64,000 nucleotides of DNA, taken from an uncultured Oscillospiraceae bacterium. GTDB lineage: Bacteria; Bacillota; Clostridia; Oscillospirales; Ruminococcaceae. Positions 16,656-25,108 of this stretch are shown here, piece after piece; positions within the stretch are counted from its first letter, which is position 1; each line of letters starts with the position of its first letter. Location of the stretch: assembly GCA_934466455.1 (NCBI GenBank), contig CAKSLF010000011.1, positions 1 to 64,000 on the forward strand, given 5' to 3'. The translations under genes and the position numbers were made by a program. The notes under the pieces are model-generated. The model saw only the letters and a program-made list of their open reading frames with translations, had not been told where the DNA came from and did not search any database.

Positions 16656-17558
16656 ATGGAATACAAAACCATTGACGAGCTTTTGAAAAAAGCAAAGGCA
16701 GAAAAAAAGACAAAACGGCTTGCAGTGGCTGCTGCTGCCGACGAGCATGTTATAGAAGCGGTTTGCCGTGCGGAAAGCGAGGGAATAGTTGAGCCTTGGC
16801 TTGTCGGCGACAGGGAAAAAATTTGCGGAATACTAAAAAAGCTTGGCAAAAGCATTGACGACGAAAGAATTATTGACGCTCCCGATGTCGACGAGGCGGC
16901 AAGAATAGCGGTAAAGCTTGTTGTGGACGGAAAGGCGGATTTTCTTATGAAGGGTCTGCTCAACACCTCCAATATGCTAAAGGCAGTGCTCAACAGGGAA
17001 TGTGGGCTTAGAACCGGCTCAACCCTTTCCCACATTTCCATAAACGAATCCGCAAATTATAAAAAACTGTTTGTTGTAACCGATGCGGGCATCAACATTG
17101 CCCCGGATGTAGAAACAAAGCGTGATATAATCAACAATGCGGTAAAAGCCCTTCGCTCGATGGGATATGATAATGTCAATGTTGCGGTGCTTGCAGCCCT
17201 CGAAAAGGTCAACCCGAAAATACAGTCCACGGTTGACGCAGCGGAGCTTAAAGAGATGAACCAAAGAGGCGAAATTCCGGATTGCGTTGTGGAGGGACCA
17301 ATCTCCATGGATCTTGCCATGGACGAGGAAGCCGCAAAAATAAAGGGATTTGACAGCCCGGTTGTAGGAAACGCAGATGTTTTTGTCGTGCCGGATCTCA
17401 ACTGCGGAAATATTTTGAACAAGGGTTTGAGGTTCTTTGGAAAGAACAAACAGGTCGGCATAGTGGTTGGTGCAAAGGTACCGATTGCCCTAACCTCCCG
17501 CGGCGCAACTGCAGAATCAAAATACCTTTCCATTGTTGTTACTTCCGCCATGGTATAA
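16656..17558 (+). CDS. Phosphate acyltransferase (phosphotransbutyrylase/phosphotransacetylase family)
   Basis: About 300 residues, the usual length for Ptb. Family segments DFLMKGLLNTSNMLKAVL, LFVVTDAGINIAPD and VVEGPISMDLAMDEEAA are present. It converts acyl-CoA plus phosphate to acyl-phosphate, the substrate of the kinase two genes upstream. I chose the ATG at 16656 with AAGGTGA upstream; an ATG at 16623 would overlap the dehydrogenase gene and lacks a site. The order kinase, acylating dehydrogenase, transacylase forms one operon. Confidence 0.9.
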   Translation: MEYKTIDELLKKAKAEKKTKRLAVAAAADEHVIEAVCRAESEGIVEPWLVGDREKICGILKKLGKSIDDERIIDAPDVDEAARIAVKLVVDGKADFLMKGLLNTSNMLKAVLNRECGLRTGSTLSHISINESANYKKLFVVTDAGINIAPDVETKRDIINNAVKALRSMGYDNVNVAVLAALEKVNPKIQSTVDAAELKEMNQRGEIPDCVVEGPISMDLAMDEEAAKIKGFDSPVVGNADVFVVPDLNCGNILNKGLRFFGKNKQVGIVVGAKVPIALTSRGATAESKYLSIVVTSAMV

Positions 17559-17587
17559 CTATTTCTGCACATAATATAATAAGCAAA

Positions 17588-17632
17588 AGAAAAGCCCCCT
17601 CCGTTCCTTTTTAGGAACGGAGGGGGCTTTTC
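17588..17632. terminator. Strong bidirectional terminator
   Basis: AAAAGCCCCCTCCGTTCC / GGAACGGAGGGGGCTTTT around a TTTTTA loop. It ends the kinase operon on the plus strand and the ABC exporter gene on the minus strand. Confidence 0.95.
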
Positions 17633-17637
17633 CGTGT

Positions 17638-19353
17638 TTATGCAGCTACGGTATAAAGCGCATAGAAATAGCCTTTTTTCGCCATAAGCTCATCAAAAGT
17701 GCCGCTTTCGGCAATGCTGCCGTTTTTCATCACCAGAATGCCGTCATAACGCCGCAAAAGGGCTTCGTCAAGGGCGTGGGTGATAACAATGCGGGTGATT
17801 CCGTCGAGGCTTAAAAGGTCGCCGGAGACCCGGCTGGCGGTATCGGCATCAAGGGCGGCGGTTATCTCGTCGGCAAGAAGGACGGAGGATTTTTTAAGCA
17901 GACTGCGTGCAATGGAAATGCGCTGCTTTTCTCCGCCGGAAAGCCCTTTTCCGTTTTCGCCGCAGAGATAATCCGCCCCGCGGGCTTCGATAAGCTCCGA
18001 AAGATGCGCATGGGCAATGGCGGAGTTTACCTGCTCCTCGGGAAAATCACGGAACATGGTCACATTATCCCGTATGGAGGCGTTAAAAACAAAGACATTT
18101 TGCTGAATGACGGAGACGGCGTCGTAAAGCGACTCTGTGCCGATTTGGCTAAGCTCCGCTCCGTCAAGGGTAATGCTTCCGCTGTAACCGGTGTTTGCGG
18201 CGGTCAAAAGCCCAAGCATGGTGGATTTTCCGCTGCCGCTTCCGCCTACAATGGCATAAGCCTTGCCCGCTTCAAACCGTGCGGAAACGCCTTGGAGCAC
18301 GGCTTTGCCCTCTTCGTAGCCAAAGGAAACATTGTCAAAGCGGATTTCGGAGGAAACGCCGCTTATTTTTTCCGTTCCGTGATCGTCGGATTTTTCATCG
18401 AGGGCGTCGCCGAGCTTTGCAACAAGACCGAGGGAGGCTTTGCGGCTTGCAAGCATACCGGGAAGCTCCGCAATGGGCTGGACGATAAAATTCATAAGGT
18501 TTACAAAGGCAATAACAACGCCCGGTGTAAGCCCGTTGCCGGAGAGCGCAAGGTATGCGCCCGCAATAAATACGCCAAGCTGGGCAAAAAGTCCGGTTAT
18601 GGAGCCGATCATTCCAATGATGATTTTTATACGGTTGCGGTCAAACTTTTTCCCTTCAAGGGCGGCGTTGCTCTTTGCAAAAAGGTTAAAAATCTCTTTT
18701 TCCGCCTTAAAGCTTTTTACAACGGAAAAACCGGAAAGACAGTCCTTAACGGTTGCAACAAAGCCTGCGCTGTCTGCGGAAACACGGCGTTCCGCCCCGG
18801 CAAGCCGGTTGCCGGTCAGTATGGAAGCGGTAAAGGGAAGAGCGGTAAGAGCCACGGCTATGGCGGTCATGGCGGGGGAGTAAAGAAGCATCATTACAAA
18901 CGAACCGATAAAGGTTACGCTTTGTTCGATTATCGTAAATTGCTTTGTAAGATATTCGCTCTCAATGGAGGTTGCGTCGTTTGTCAATGCGGAAATATAT
19001 ACGGCGGTATTTTCGTTGCCAAAGGAGGAAATGCTCTTTTCCGTAAGCTTTTTGAAGGCAAAATCCTTGTATTGCGCCATAGCCCGGCGAATAAACCGGG
19101 GCTTTGCCGCAAGGTCGATAAGATAACAGAGGATACAGAGCGCAACGAAGGCTGCGCTTAAAGCGGTGAGCATCGAAAGCGAAAACGAGCCTTCTATTCC
19201 GGAGGCTGTGTCGATAAGCTGCTGCATAATCCATGAGATTATAAGATTAAGCGTGCCGCTTATGGCTGTGTTTATAATAATAGCCGCAAAGAGAAAGCGG
19301 TTTCCTTTATAAAAGCAGGAAACAAGCTGTTTTTTTATACCGTTACTTTTCAT
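17638..19353 (-). CDS. ABC exporter, fused permease and ATPase
   Basis: 571 residues. The N-terminal half (1-310) is a six-helix type IV ABC transmembrane domain; the C-terminal half has Walker A GGSGSGKST, Q-loop VIQQNVFVFNAS, signature LSGGEKQR and Walker B SSVLLADE, with an H-loop THAL. It resembles multidrug or peptide exporters (MsbA/LmrA type) that act as dimers. Only one half-transporter is encoded, so a homodimer is likely. It follows an XRE regulator gene with an 11-bp overlap, so the regulator probably controls it. Substrate unknown. Confidence 0.85.
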   Translation of the reverse strand: MKSNGIKKQLVSCFYKGNRFLFAAIIINTAISGTLNLIISWIMQQLIDTASGIEGSFSLSMLTALSAAFVALCILCYLIDLAAKPRFIRRAMAQYKDFAFKKLTEKSISSFGNENTAVYISALTNDATSIESEYLTKQFTIIEQSVTFIGSFVMMLLYSPAMTAIAVALTALPFTASILTGNRLAGAERRVSADSAGFVATVKDCLSGFSVVKSFKAEKEIFNLFAKSNAALEGKKFDRNRIKIIIGMIGSITGLFAQLGVFIAGAYLALSGNGLTPGVVIAFVNLMNFIVQPIAELPGMLASRKASLGLVAKLGDALDEKSDDHGTEKISGVSSEIRFDNVSFGYEEGKAVLQGVSARFEAGKAYAIVGGSGSGKSTMLGLLTAANTGYSGSITLDGAELSQIGTESLYDAVSVIQQNVFVFNASIRDNVTMFRDFPEEQVNSAIAHAHLSELIEARGADYLCGENGKGLSGGEKQRISIARSLLKKSSVLLADEITAALDADTASRVSGDLLSLDGITRIVITHALDEALLRRYDGILVMKNGSIAESGTFDELMAKKGYFYALYTVAA

Positions 19354-20416
19354 TTTTCAAAATATTCCTCCAAAGGTCAATAAGCTCTTCGTCCTCCATA
19401 CTGCGGACTGCGCTTTCTATGCCTTGCGCTGCGTTTTCGCCGATGTCGTCATAGGCGGCGGCGGGCTCTTCAACCGTAACAAAGCGTATGCTTGCAATGC
19501 TGTAACACGGTGCCTTATCAAAGTTTTCCGCAAGCTCCTTTGCCGAAAGAAGAGCCTGCCTTGCGCCGCCCTCGTTGCCAAGCCTAAGCCTTGCTTCCCC
19601 AAGGCAGACATAGCAAATTGCGGCTACCTTATCAAAAATGCTGTTTTTGTCCTCAAGGCGCAGCCCCTGCAAAAGTCCGATGCCCCAAAGGATGACCGCC
19701 TCCGCTTCGGCATAATTTTTCTCCTCAAAATAGGCGTTTATGTAGCCGGTCACAAGCCGGGTGGATTCCATGGCAAGGTTGAGCATGGAACGGGAAAGAA
19801 AGTTTATTGCCTCCGGGATTTTTTTGTTTACGGAAAGGGCAAGCCCTATTTCCGCACTGTTTATATCCATCGGGTTGTTTTTGCGGAGGATTTCCATGCC
19901 CTTTTCCGCTTCCCCAAGGGAAATATAGCCCGAGGCGATGTTCCTGTAAATAAGCAGCTCGCTTATTTTTTCGTCGGTGTTTTGCGAGATTAGGGAGAGG
20001 GAACGCTCATAAAGCTCAATTCCCCGGCGGAGCATTGCAAAATCCCCAAGCGAAATTCCGAGAAGGCGATAGGAGTTTGCACCGGCATATACAATGTCAA
20101 AGCTGTTCGGATACTTCAAAAGGGCTTTTTCCGCCTCCGTAAGGCATTCTCGGTTGTGGGCGATTTGGTATTCCTTAATGCGGGAAAGTGCCTCCTTGCG
20201 GCTTTTTCCCTTGATGTCATAGCCAAGAAGAGCGTCAACGGATATGTCAAAGAAGTTTGCAAGCTCGAGGATAAGGCTTATATCCGGAACGGAAAGCTTT
20301 GCTTCCCACTTATAAACCGCTCCCGGTGTTACGCCAAGGGTTTCCGCAAGCTGCTCTTGAGTAAGCCCGTGCTTTTTTCTGAGTAATCTTATGTTTTCTC
20401 CGATTAAAAGCTCCAT
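19343..20416 (-). CDS. XRE-family regulator with TPR-like C-terminal domain
   Basis: 357 residues. An N-terminal Cro/C1 helix-turn-helix (IGENIRLLRKKHGLTQEQLA then VTPGAVYKWE, residues 5-60) is followed by about 280 residues of helical repeats that look like TPRs. This architecture is typical of Firmicutes regulators that sense peptides or control a neighbouring transporter. I chose the ATG at 20416, with GAAAGGCGGTG upstream. It overlaps the exporter gene and probably governs it. Confidence 0.8.
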   Translation of the reverse strand: MELLIGENIRLLRKKHGLTQEQLAETLGVTPGAVYKWEAKLSVPDISLILELANFFDISVDALLGYDIKGKSRKEALSRIKEYQIAHNRECLTEAEKALLKYPNSFDIVYAGANSYRLLGISLGDFAMLRRGIELYERSLSLISQNTDEKISELLIYRNIASGYISLGEAEKGMEILRKNNPMDINSAEIGLALSVNKKIPEAINFLSRSMLNLAMESTRLVTGYINAYFEEKNYAEAEAVILWGIGLLQGLRLEDKNSIFDKVAAICYVCLGEARLRLGNEGGARQALLSAKELAENFDKAPCYSIASIRFVTVEEPAAAYDDIGENAAQGIESAVRSMEDEELIDLWRNILKNEK

Positions 20417-20443
20417 TTTTAGTACACCGCCTTTCAATAATGT

Positions 20444-20517
20444 CATTATAGCACGAAAAACAAAAAAATGAACATATTTTTAGTACTGACAGAATGTATA
20501 TTTATATACTGCTGGTA
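20444..20517 (-). promoter_or_regulatory. Promoter and palindromic operator of the XRE-exporter operon
   Basis: On the minus strand an extended -10 TGCTATAAT (TATAAT at 20449-20444) lies upstream of the XRE gene. Upstream of it is the inverted repeat GTATAT-TT-ATATAC (20496-20509) flanked by a second imperfect repeat, AGTACTGACAG versus CTGCTGGTACG. This is a good candidate autoregulatory site. Confidence 0.45.
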
Positions 20518-20545
20518 CGAAAAATAAATCGGTCAAAATTTGCAC

Positions 20546-20579
20546 AAAAAAAGCGGAGCCTTTTGGCTCCGCCAAAAAA
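20546..20579 (-). terminator. Intrinsic terminator (second of tandem)
   Basis: Minus-strand hairpin GGCGGAGCC-AAAA-GGCTCCGCTTTTTTT. It follows another terminator, so read-through from the HAD gene into the XRE gene is doubly blocked. Confidence 0.85.
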
Positions 20580-20611
20580 AGGACACCGGCTTTTGCCGGT
20601 GTCCTTTTGAT
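20576..20611 (-). terminator. Intrinsic terminator after the HAD lipoprotein gene
   Basis: Minus-strand hairpin AAGGACACCGGC-AAAA-GCCGGTGTCCTTTTTTT, 30 bases after the stop codon of the HAD gene. Confidence 0.9.
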
Positions 20612-20640
20612 TATTATCGATCTATGTAATCGTTTAACGA

Positions 20641-22248
20641 TTAGGGATGATAATGATAGCCGTTGTACTCTTTGAGGAAGCCGTATTTGAGCTGGAGGTC
20701 GTTGCCTTCTGCATCAGCAGCGGTCTTGAGTGCGAAACGGTTGAGAGCGTCAGCAACAGTCATGTTGTTGTCGATGATGTACTGAAGCTGTGCAGTGTTG
20801 TCGTCGTTCTTGAAGAGTTTCTCTTCGGTTGCGCCGAGAAGCATGGTGGATCTGCTGTTGCGCATACCGCGGAGGCCGTTCTCCTCGCGTCCCTGGAGGA
20901 CATAGAGGGTATCGCCTGCAGCGTCGGCTTTAGCAAAGTCATATCCGAGGGTGTCGGCTTCGTAAACAGCGATTTCAGCGATGAGGCCGCCGCCGTCAGT
21001 AACTTTTCTGGAAGCTCTGTTGAAGCAGATAACGAGTTTGAGGGTTTCGAACTCGGTGCAGAAGTTGAAGTCGCCGGTGGAATCCATGAAGCCTGCGATA
21101 GGACCATGGTTGCTGTATTTAGGAGAAATGGCGTTAACAATAGCAGTGGTTTTGCCTACGCCCTGGGTCTGTGCTTTGGTAGGAAGAGTGTCTCTTTCCC
21201 ATTCGCCGTTCTCTTTTGCGAGCCAGCCGCAGCCGTTCTCGAAATCATAATGGTTGACGTATTTGCCATCTTCGAGGACATTGGTCATAGCAAGCATACC
21301 GGTGCAATAATCGTGGAGACCCCAAACATCGATTGCAGCACGGATAGGATCGGTAGCGGAAGCGGAGCATACCCAAACATCGATGCCGTTCTCATCAAGA
21401 ACTTTCCAGAGCTCTTTGATGTTTTCGGAAACCTGAGTACCGGAGGTCCAGGTGTATTCAACTTTACCAACTTTGGATTTGATGTCATCAGGGGTGGTCC
21501 AAGTTACGGAAGAGGTTTCGAGCTCTTTGTAGAAGCTATGAGAAGCATAAGCAAGGTCATAAACTTCCTGCTCGGTCATGCCGGTGAACCAATAAAGGAT
21601 CCAAGGATATGCAACATCTGCAGATTCGGAATCGAAAACTACATCGTACATAGCACGCATTTTGGTTGCAAATTCTGCCCACTGAGGATCAGCCTGAATC
21701 TCAGCCTGTTTTGCTTCTTCAAGACCTGCAGGGGAGAAAGGACCATACTGCTCATAGAGGTATTTGTAAGCTGCTTCGATATCATCGATCCATTCCTGAT
21801 AAGAATGTTCAACTTCATCAACGGAGTAGCAAGCACGGCCGGATTCGAGATCCTGTTTGCCGTCTGCTACGCCGATGTCGGTAGCAAGAACTTCAGGAAG
21901 ATTCTCGGGGGTGATTGCGAAGCTCATGGTCTGGAGCTGATAGATAGCAAGCTGCTCTTCAACATCGAAGATGGAGCAGGTGTTATCGAAGTCAAATACT
22001 GCATACGGATCAGCATAGTTTTCAGATGCTTTACCATAGGTATCAACAAGGGCGTTGATAGCGTTTTTAACCTCGTCGTTCCAGTCGTCGCGCTCTGCGT
22101 GTACGGCTACGAAGGGCTCTTCTGCGGGCTCGCTAACGGACTCGCTGGGCTGCTCGGGCTCGGAAGAAGGATCTTCGGCGGGCTTGTTGCAGGCAGCAAA
22201 AGAAAGTACCATTACGAGGGCAAGAAGCAGTGCGAGAAGTTTTTTCAT
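20641..22248 (-). CDS. HAD-superfamily phosphatase-like lipoprotein
   Basis: 535 residues. Signal peptide with lipobox FAAC (Cys20), then an acidic Ser/Glu/Pro linker, then HAD motif I VFDFDNT (Asp86, Asp88, Thr90), motif II CSASATD near residue 285 and an acidic motif FMDSTGDFNF near 385. It should be a surface-anchored phosphohydrolase. The DxDNTxxxxDxEE pattern recalls secreted phosphorylcholine phosphatases (PchP), but the protein is much longer and the substrate is unknown. Single-gene unit with its own promoter and terminators. GAGTG-type site before the ATG. Confidence 0.8.
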   Translation of the reverse strand: MKKLLALLLALVMVLSFAACNKPAEDPSSEPEQPSESVSEPAEEPFVAVHAERDDWNDEVKNAINALVDTYGKASENYADPYAVFDFDNTCSIFDVEEQLAIYQLQTMSFAITPENLPEVLATDIGVADGKQDLESGRACYSVDEVEHSYQEWIDDIEAAYKYLYEQYGPFSPAGLEEAKQAEIQADPQWAEFATKMRAMYDVVFDSESADVAYPWILYWFTGMTEQEVYDLAYASHSFYKELETSSVTWTTPDDIKSKVGKVEYTWTSGTQVSENIKELWKVLDENGIDVWVCSASATDPIRAAIDVWGLHDYCTGMLAMTNVLEDGKYVNHYDFENGCGWLAKENGEWERDTLPTKAQTQGVGKTTAIVNAISPKYSNHGPIAGFMDSTGDFNFCTEFETLKLVICFNRASRKVTDGGGLIAEIAVYEADTLGYDFAKADAAGDTLYVLQGREENGLRGMRNSRSTMLLGATEEKLFKNDDNTAQLQYIIDNNMTVADALNRFALKTAADAEGNDLQLKYGFLKEYNGYHYHP

Positions 22249-22326
22249 AATAACACTCCTTACATTTCTTTTGTGTTTCTACACATATTTTTTCGAACAC
22301 GATGGTCGGCATCGTATTTCGCAATT

Positions 22327-22355
22327 ATAATACTATATTCAAGTCCGATTGTCAA
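22327..22355 (-). promoter_or_regulatory. Promoter of the HAD lipoprotein gene
   Basis: Minus strand: TTGACA (22355-22350), 17-bp spacer, TATTAT (22332-22327). Confidence 0.65.
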
Positions 22356-22454
22356 TAATTTTAACAGGATTGTAACCATAAAATAAATCATTTTGCAGGA
22401 ATTTATTCATAGAGTAAATGCACATATTTTAGAAAAGCCGAATAAAGCAAAGAA

Positions 22455-22487
22455 AAAAGCCCTTTCCAACAGGAAAAAGCTTTTTTG
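22455..22487 (-). terminator. Intrinsic terminator after the peptide-binding lipoprotein gene
   Basis: Imperfect stem AAGCTTTTTCC / GGAAAGGGCTT with TTTTT on the minus-strand 3' side, 35 bases after the stop codon at 22522. Confidence 0.6.
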
Positions 22488-22521
22488 AACGGTTTATAAA
22501 AATGAATTTTGAAAAAGCCGT

Positions 22522-24090
22522 TTATTCACAGAAGCGGAAGGCGATATGTCCGCCAAAGACGGAATAGTCAAGCCCGGAGATGTTTTTTGATACCGCAAAG
22601 TATGAGGTTTCGTAAAAAAGCGGCAGTGCGGGCATTGCCTGGAGCAGCATCTGCTCCGCAATGGCGTAGCCCTCCGCCATATCATCATAGCTTTGCATAT
22701 GAGAAGCTTCGGAAACGGCGGCGTTTATTGCCGTATCATAAAATCCGGTTATGTTGTTTTGGTCGGTAAATACGGAAAAAATCGCATTTGGGCTGTCGTA
22801 TTGGGGAGTAAAGGAAACAACCGCCATATCGTAATCGCCTGCGGCGATTTTTTCGGAAAGCTCTTCGGCTGTTACGGGGATAAGGTTTATAAATACGGCA
22901 AGATTATCCTGCACGCTTTTTTGAAGATAGCCCATTGCGGGGATAAATTCCTGGGTGCAGATTACCGTAAGGGTGGGAAGGCGGCTTATATCAAGCTCTC
23001 TAAGCCCGGTTTTGAAGAGTGAAGCCGCCATCTCCGGGTCAAAGTCAAAGCCGGAAAAGCTTTCTCCCGCAGTTTTTCGATAGCTTTTTCCGTTAAGGGT
23101 TACGGAACCGGGAACAAAAGCCTCCGCCCGGCGCAGGCTTTTGTCAACGCTGTCCATAAGCATGGATTTATCCACGGAATACGCAATCGCCCGGCGGATA
23201 TTTACATTATTAAGGCACTCGTTGTTTGTATTAAAAGCCAAAGCCCAAAGAGTGTTTTCGCTTTCCTTAATTACAAAATCCTTTGGGGAAAGGTTGTCCC
23301 GGTCGGAACGGTTTATAACCGCTGCGTCAACTGTTTTTTCATTTAGGCGGGCTACTGCGCCGGAGCGCGGGTCGTCCTTAACAAATAGGTACACATTTTT
23401 ATATGCGGGGTTTGCAATTTCGCTGTAAGGGTTTGGAGAAATAACATAGCTGGAATTGTTTATGCGCCGGAGATAGTAGGCCCCGTTGAAAATAATATAT
23501 TCCTTTCCAAGACCGTACCGACCGATTGTTCCCTCAAAAAACGCCCGGTTGCAGGGCATTGCCGCAGCGGTTACAAGAAGCTCCGGAAAAAGCGGATCCG
23601 CACTTTCAAGAGTAAATTCCACCGTATAATCGTCCGGCGCACGAACGCCGAGGGTTGCAAGGGGCTTTTTTCCGGAGAGGATTTTTTCTCCGTTAAGAAT
23701 GTTGAAAAAATCCCCTCGGGAGGGCGCAGAGGTTTCCGGAGTAAAAATCCGTTGAAACGCAAAAACAAAGTCGTCTGCGGTAACGGGGGTTTTGCCGTCG
23801 CTCCAAAGCATACCTCTGCGCAGATAAAAGGTGTATACAAGCCCATCGTCGGAAACCTTATAGCTTTCCGCAGCCCCGGGAACGATTGCGCCGCTTTCGT
23901 CCCGGTCAAGAAGTCCTCTAAAGCAGTTTTTTACTATAATAAGCTCCGAATCTCCGGAGGCAAGCTGCGGGTCAAAGGTATCAACGCCGCTTAAAATATC
24001 AAAGCCGAGGCTCTTATCTTTTTTGCAGCCGGAAAAAGTCAAAATTACTGCAAGAAGCAGACATACCGTTTTTACAAAAATCCTCTTCAC
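22522..24090 (-). CDS. Oligopeptide-type ABC substrate-binding lipoprotein (SBP family 5)
   Basis: 522 residues, signal peptide with lipobox FSGC (Cys22). GVDTFDPQLASGDSE, the hallmark YTFYLRRGMLWSDGKTPVTA near residue 90, and NNVNIRRAIAYSVDK near 300 identify the OppA/DppA fold. It binds peptides or other amphipathic ligands outside the cell. No permease or ATPase gene is adjacent, so it must share a transporter encoded elsewhere or act as a sensor or scavenger. Next genes on either side are unrelated. Confidence 0.88.
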   Translation of the reverse strand: MKRIFVKTVCLLLAVILTFSGCKKDKSLGFDILSGVDTFDPQLASGDSELIIVKNCFRGLLDRDESGAIVPGAAESYKVSDDGLVYTFYLRRGMLWSDGKTPVTADDFVFAFQRIFTPETSAPSRGDFFNILNGEKILSGKKPLATLGVRAPDDYTVEFTLESADPLFPELLVTAAAMPCNRAFFEGTIGRYGLGKEYIIFNGAYYLRRINNSSYVISPNPYSEIANPAYKNVYLFVKDDPRSGAVARLNEKTVDAAVINRSDRDNLSPKDFVIKESENTLWALAFNTNNECLNNVNIRRAIAYSVDKSMLMDSVDKSLRRAEAFVPGSVTLNGKSYRKTAGESFSGFDFDPEMAASLFKTGLRELDISRLPTLTVICTQEFIPAMGYLQKSVQDNLAVFINLIPVTAEELSEKIAAGDYDMAVVSFTPQYDSPNAIFSVFTDQNNITGFYDTAINAAVSEASHMQSYDDMAEGYAIAEQMLLQAMPALPLFYETSYFAVSKNISGLDYSVFGGHIAFRFCE

Positions 24091-24184
24091 GGCGCACGCC
24101 CCCTTTCGGAAAAAAACTTACCGTAACATTTTAGCACCTATCCGCTTTTTTTACAATAAACAGAAAATGAATTTTGCGGATTGC

Positions 24185-24217
24185 CTAAAAAGCTCGGGCA
24201 AAGCCCGAGCTTTTTAG
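24185..24217. terminator. Perfect 15-bp hairpin in a divergent intergenic region
   Basis: CTAAAAAGCTCGGGC-AAA-GCCCGAGCTTTTTAG is perfectly symmetrical and followed on the plus strand by ACTTTTTT. It resembles a terminator but lies between two genes that diverge, so no known transcript ends here. It may end a small unannotated RNA. A second hairpin-forming sequence (AAAGCGGCAAAAGCCGCCTTT, part of 24357-24378) lies in the leader of the next gene. Confidence 0.6.
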
Positions 24218-24457
24218 ACTTTTTTCGGCGGTGGCTTTGCCAAAGCGATAAAAAAAAGCAAAAACGGGCTTTTGCCGAATAAATTTTGTTGAAATACGGT
24301 AATTTATTTGTTATAATATGTACATATTCTATTGCATAACTTTTTTATGGCGCACAAAGCGGCAAAAGCCGCCTTTGCCTAAATACCGTTTGGAATAGAA
24401 AAAAGATATGCGCAGCTTTTTGTGCTGCGACGATCCAGTAAAAAAGGAGGCAAAATT

Positions 24458-25090
24458 ATGTTTTGTAAAAATTGCGGTGCGGAAATTCCCGACGGATCTG
24501 CTTTTTGCGGAAATTGCGGAATGAAAGTATCTGCCGAACCGGTTCAGCAGGAACCCGTAAACCAATACGCCAGCCCGGATCTCCAGGCATACAGAGCGGA
24601 ACCCACCTCCGTTGACGCACCCTGTGTTTGTGTCGAGAGTAAGCCGGAGCCTCAGCCGCAGTACGCTCAGCCGGAGCCTCAGCCGCAGTACGCTCAGCCG
24701 GAGCCTCAGCCGCAGTACGCTCAGCCGCAATATGCTCAACCGGAACCCCCGCAGTATAACAGCCAGCCTGTTTATAATGCTCAGCCCATTCAGCCGGAGG
24801 CTCTTCCGAACCCGACCCTTTGGATCATCCTCAACATCGTTATGATAGTCCTCGGCTGCTGCTGCACTTTCTCCGGAATTGCCGGAATAATCGGTCTTGT
24901 ATTTGCGATACAGGGCAGCAACGCAGTAAAAGCCGGAGATGTTGCAACCGCACAGAGCAAGCTTAAAACCGCAAAAATCCTTTTCTTTGTAAGCCTCGGA
25001 CTTTTCGTTGTCGGCAATATCCTCGGTATTGTAACCGGACTGTTCTCCGATTATCTTGCACAGCTTGAAGATTACATGTATTATATGTAA
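24458..25090 (+). CDS. Zinc-ribbon, repeat linker and CD225/dispanin-like membrane protein
   Basis: 210 residues. An N-terminal zinc ribbon uses Cys3/6/17/20. A linker (about 60-110) has three exact PEPQPQYAQ repeats. The C-terminal 95 residues hold two membrane helices with IIGLVFAIQGSNAVKAGDV and AQSKLKTAKILF, matching the CD225/dispanin pattern (two helices around a basic, small loop). Function unknown; such proteins sit in the cytoplasmic membrane. AAGGAGG precedes the ATG at 24458. It is followed 18 bases later by a DUF2752 gene, a pairing common in Firmicutes and consistent with one membrane complex. Confidence 0.75.
   Translation: MFCKNCGAEIPDGSAFCGNCGMKVSAEPVQQEPVNQYASPDLQAYRAEPTSVDAPCVCVESKPEPQPQYAQPEPQPQYAQPEPQPQYAQPQYAQPEPPQYNSQPVYNAQPIQPEALPNPTLWIILNIVMIVLGCCCTFSGIAGIIGLVFAIQGSNAVKAGDVATAQSKLKTAKILFFVSLGLFVVGNILGIVTGLFSDYLAQLEDYMYYM
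24644..24724 (+). repeat. Three exact 27-bp coding tandem repeats
   Basis: Three copies of a 27-bp unit encoding PEPQPQYAQ, followed by partial copies to about 24750. The copies are identical at the DNA level, so the array is recent and probably variable in length between strains. Confidence 0.9.
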
Positions 25091-25108
25091 ACCCTGCAAT
25101 CTTTCAAA

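Noticed and set aside
7601..17558. Choline TMA-lyase or propanediol microcompartment locus
   Set aside because: No shell-protein genes or encapsulation peptides are present, and position Cys+13, Thr in CutC as I recall, is His here. Propanediol use cannot be fully excluded but would not explain the TauE/TauT-type genes.
18004..19161. 385-codon plus-strand frame inside the ABC exporter
   Set aside because: Lys/Gly/Asn-rich antisense translation without domains; the ABC exporter motifs are on the minus strand.
20647..22386. 579-codon plus-strand frame opposite the HAD lipoprotein gene
   Set aside because: No ribosome binding site and a low-complexity, unrecognisable translation; the minus-strand gene has signal peptide, HAD motifs, promoter and terminators.
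24644..24750. Short tandem repeats considered as a CRISPR array
   Set aside because: They are in-frame coding repeats with no spacers; no cas genes are present.
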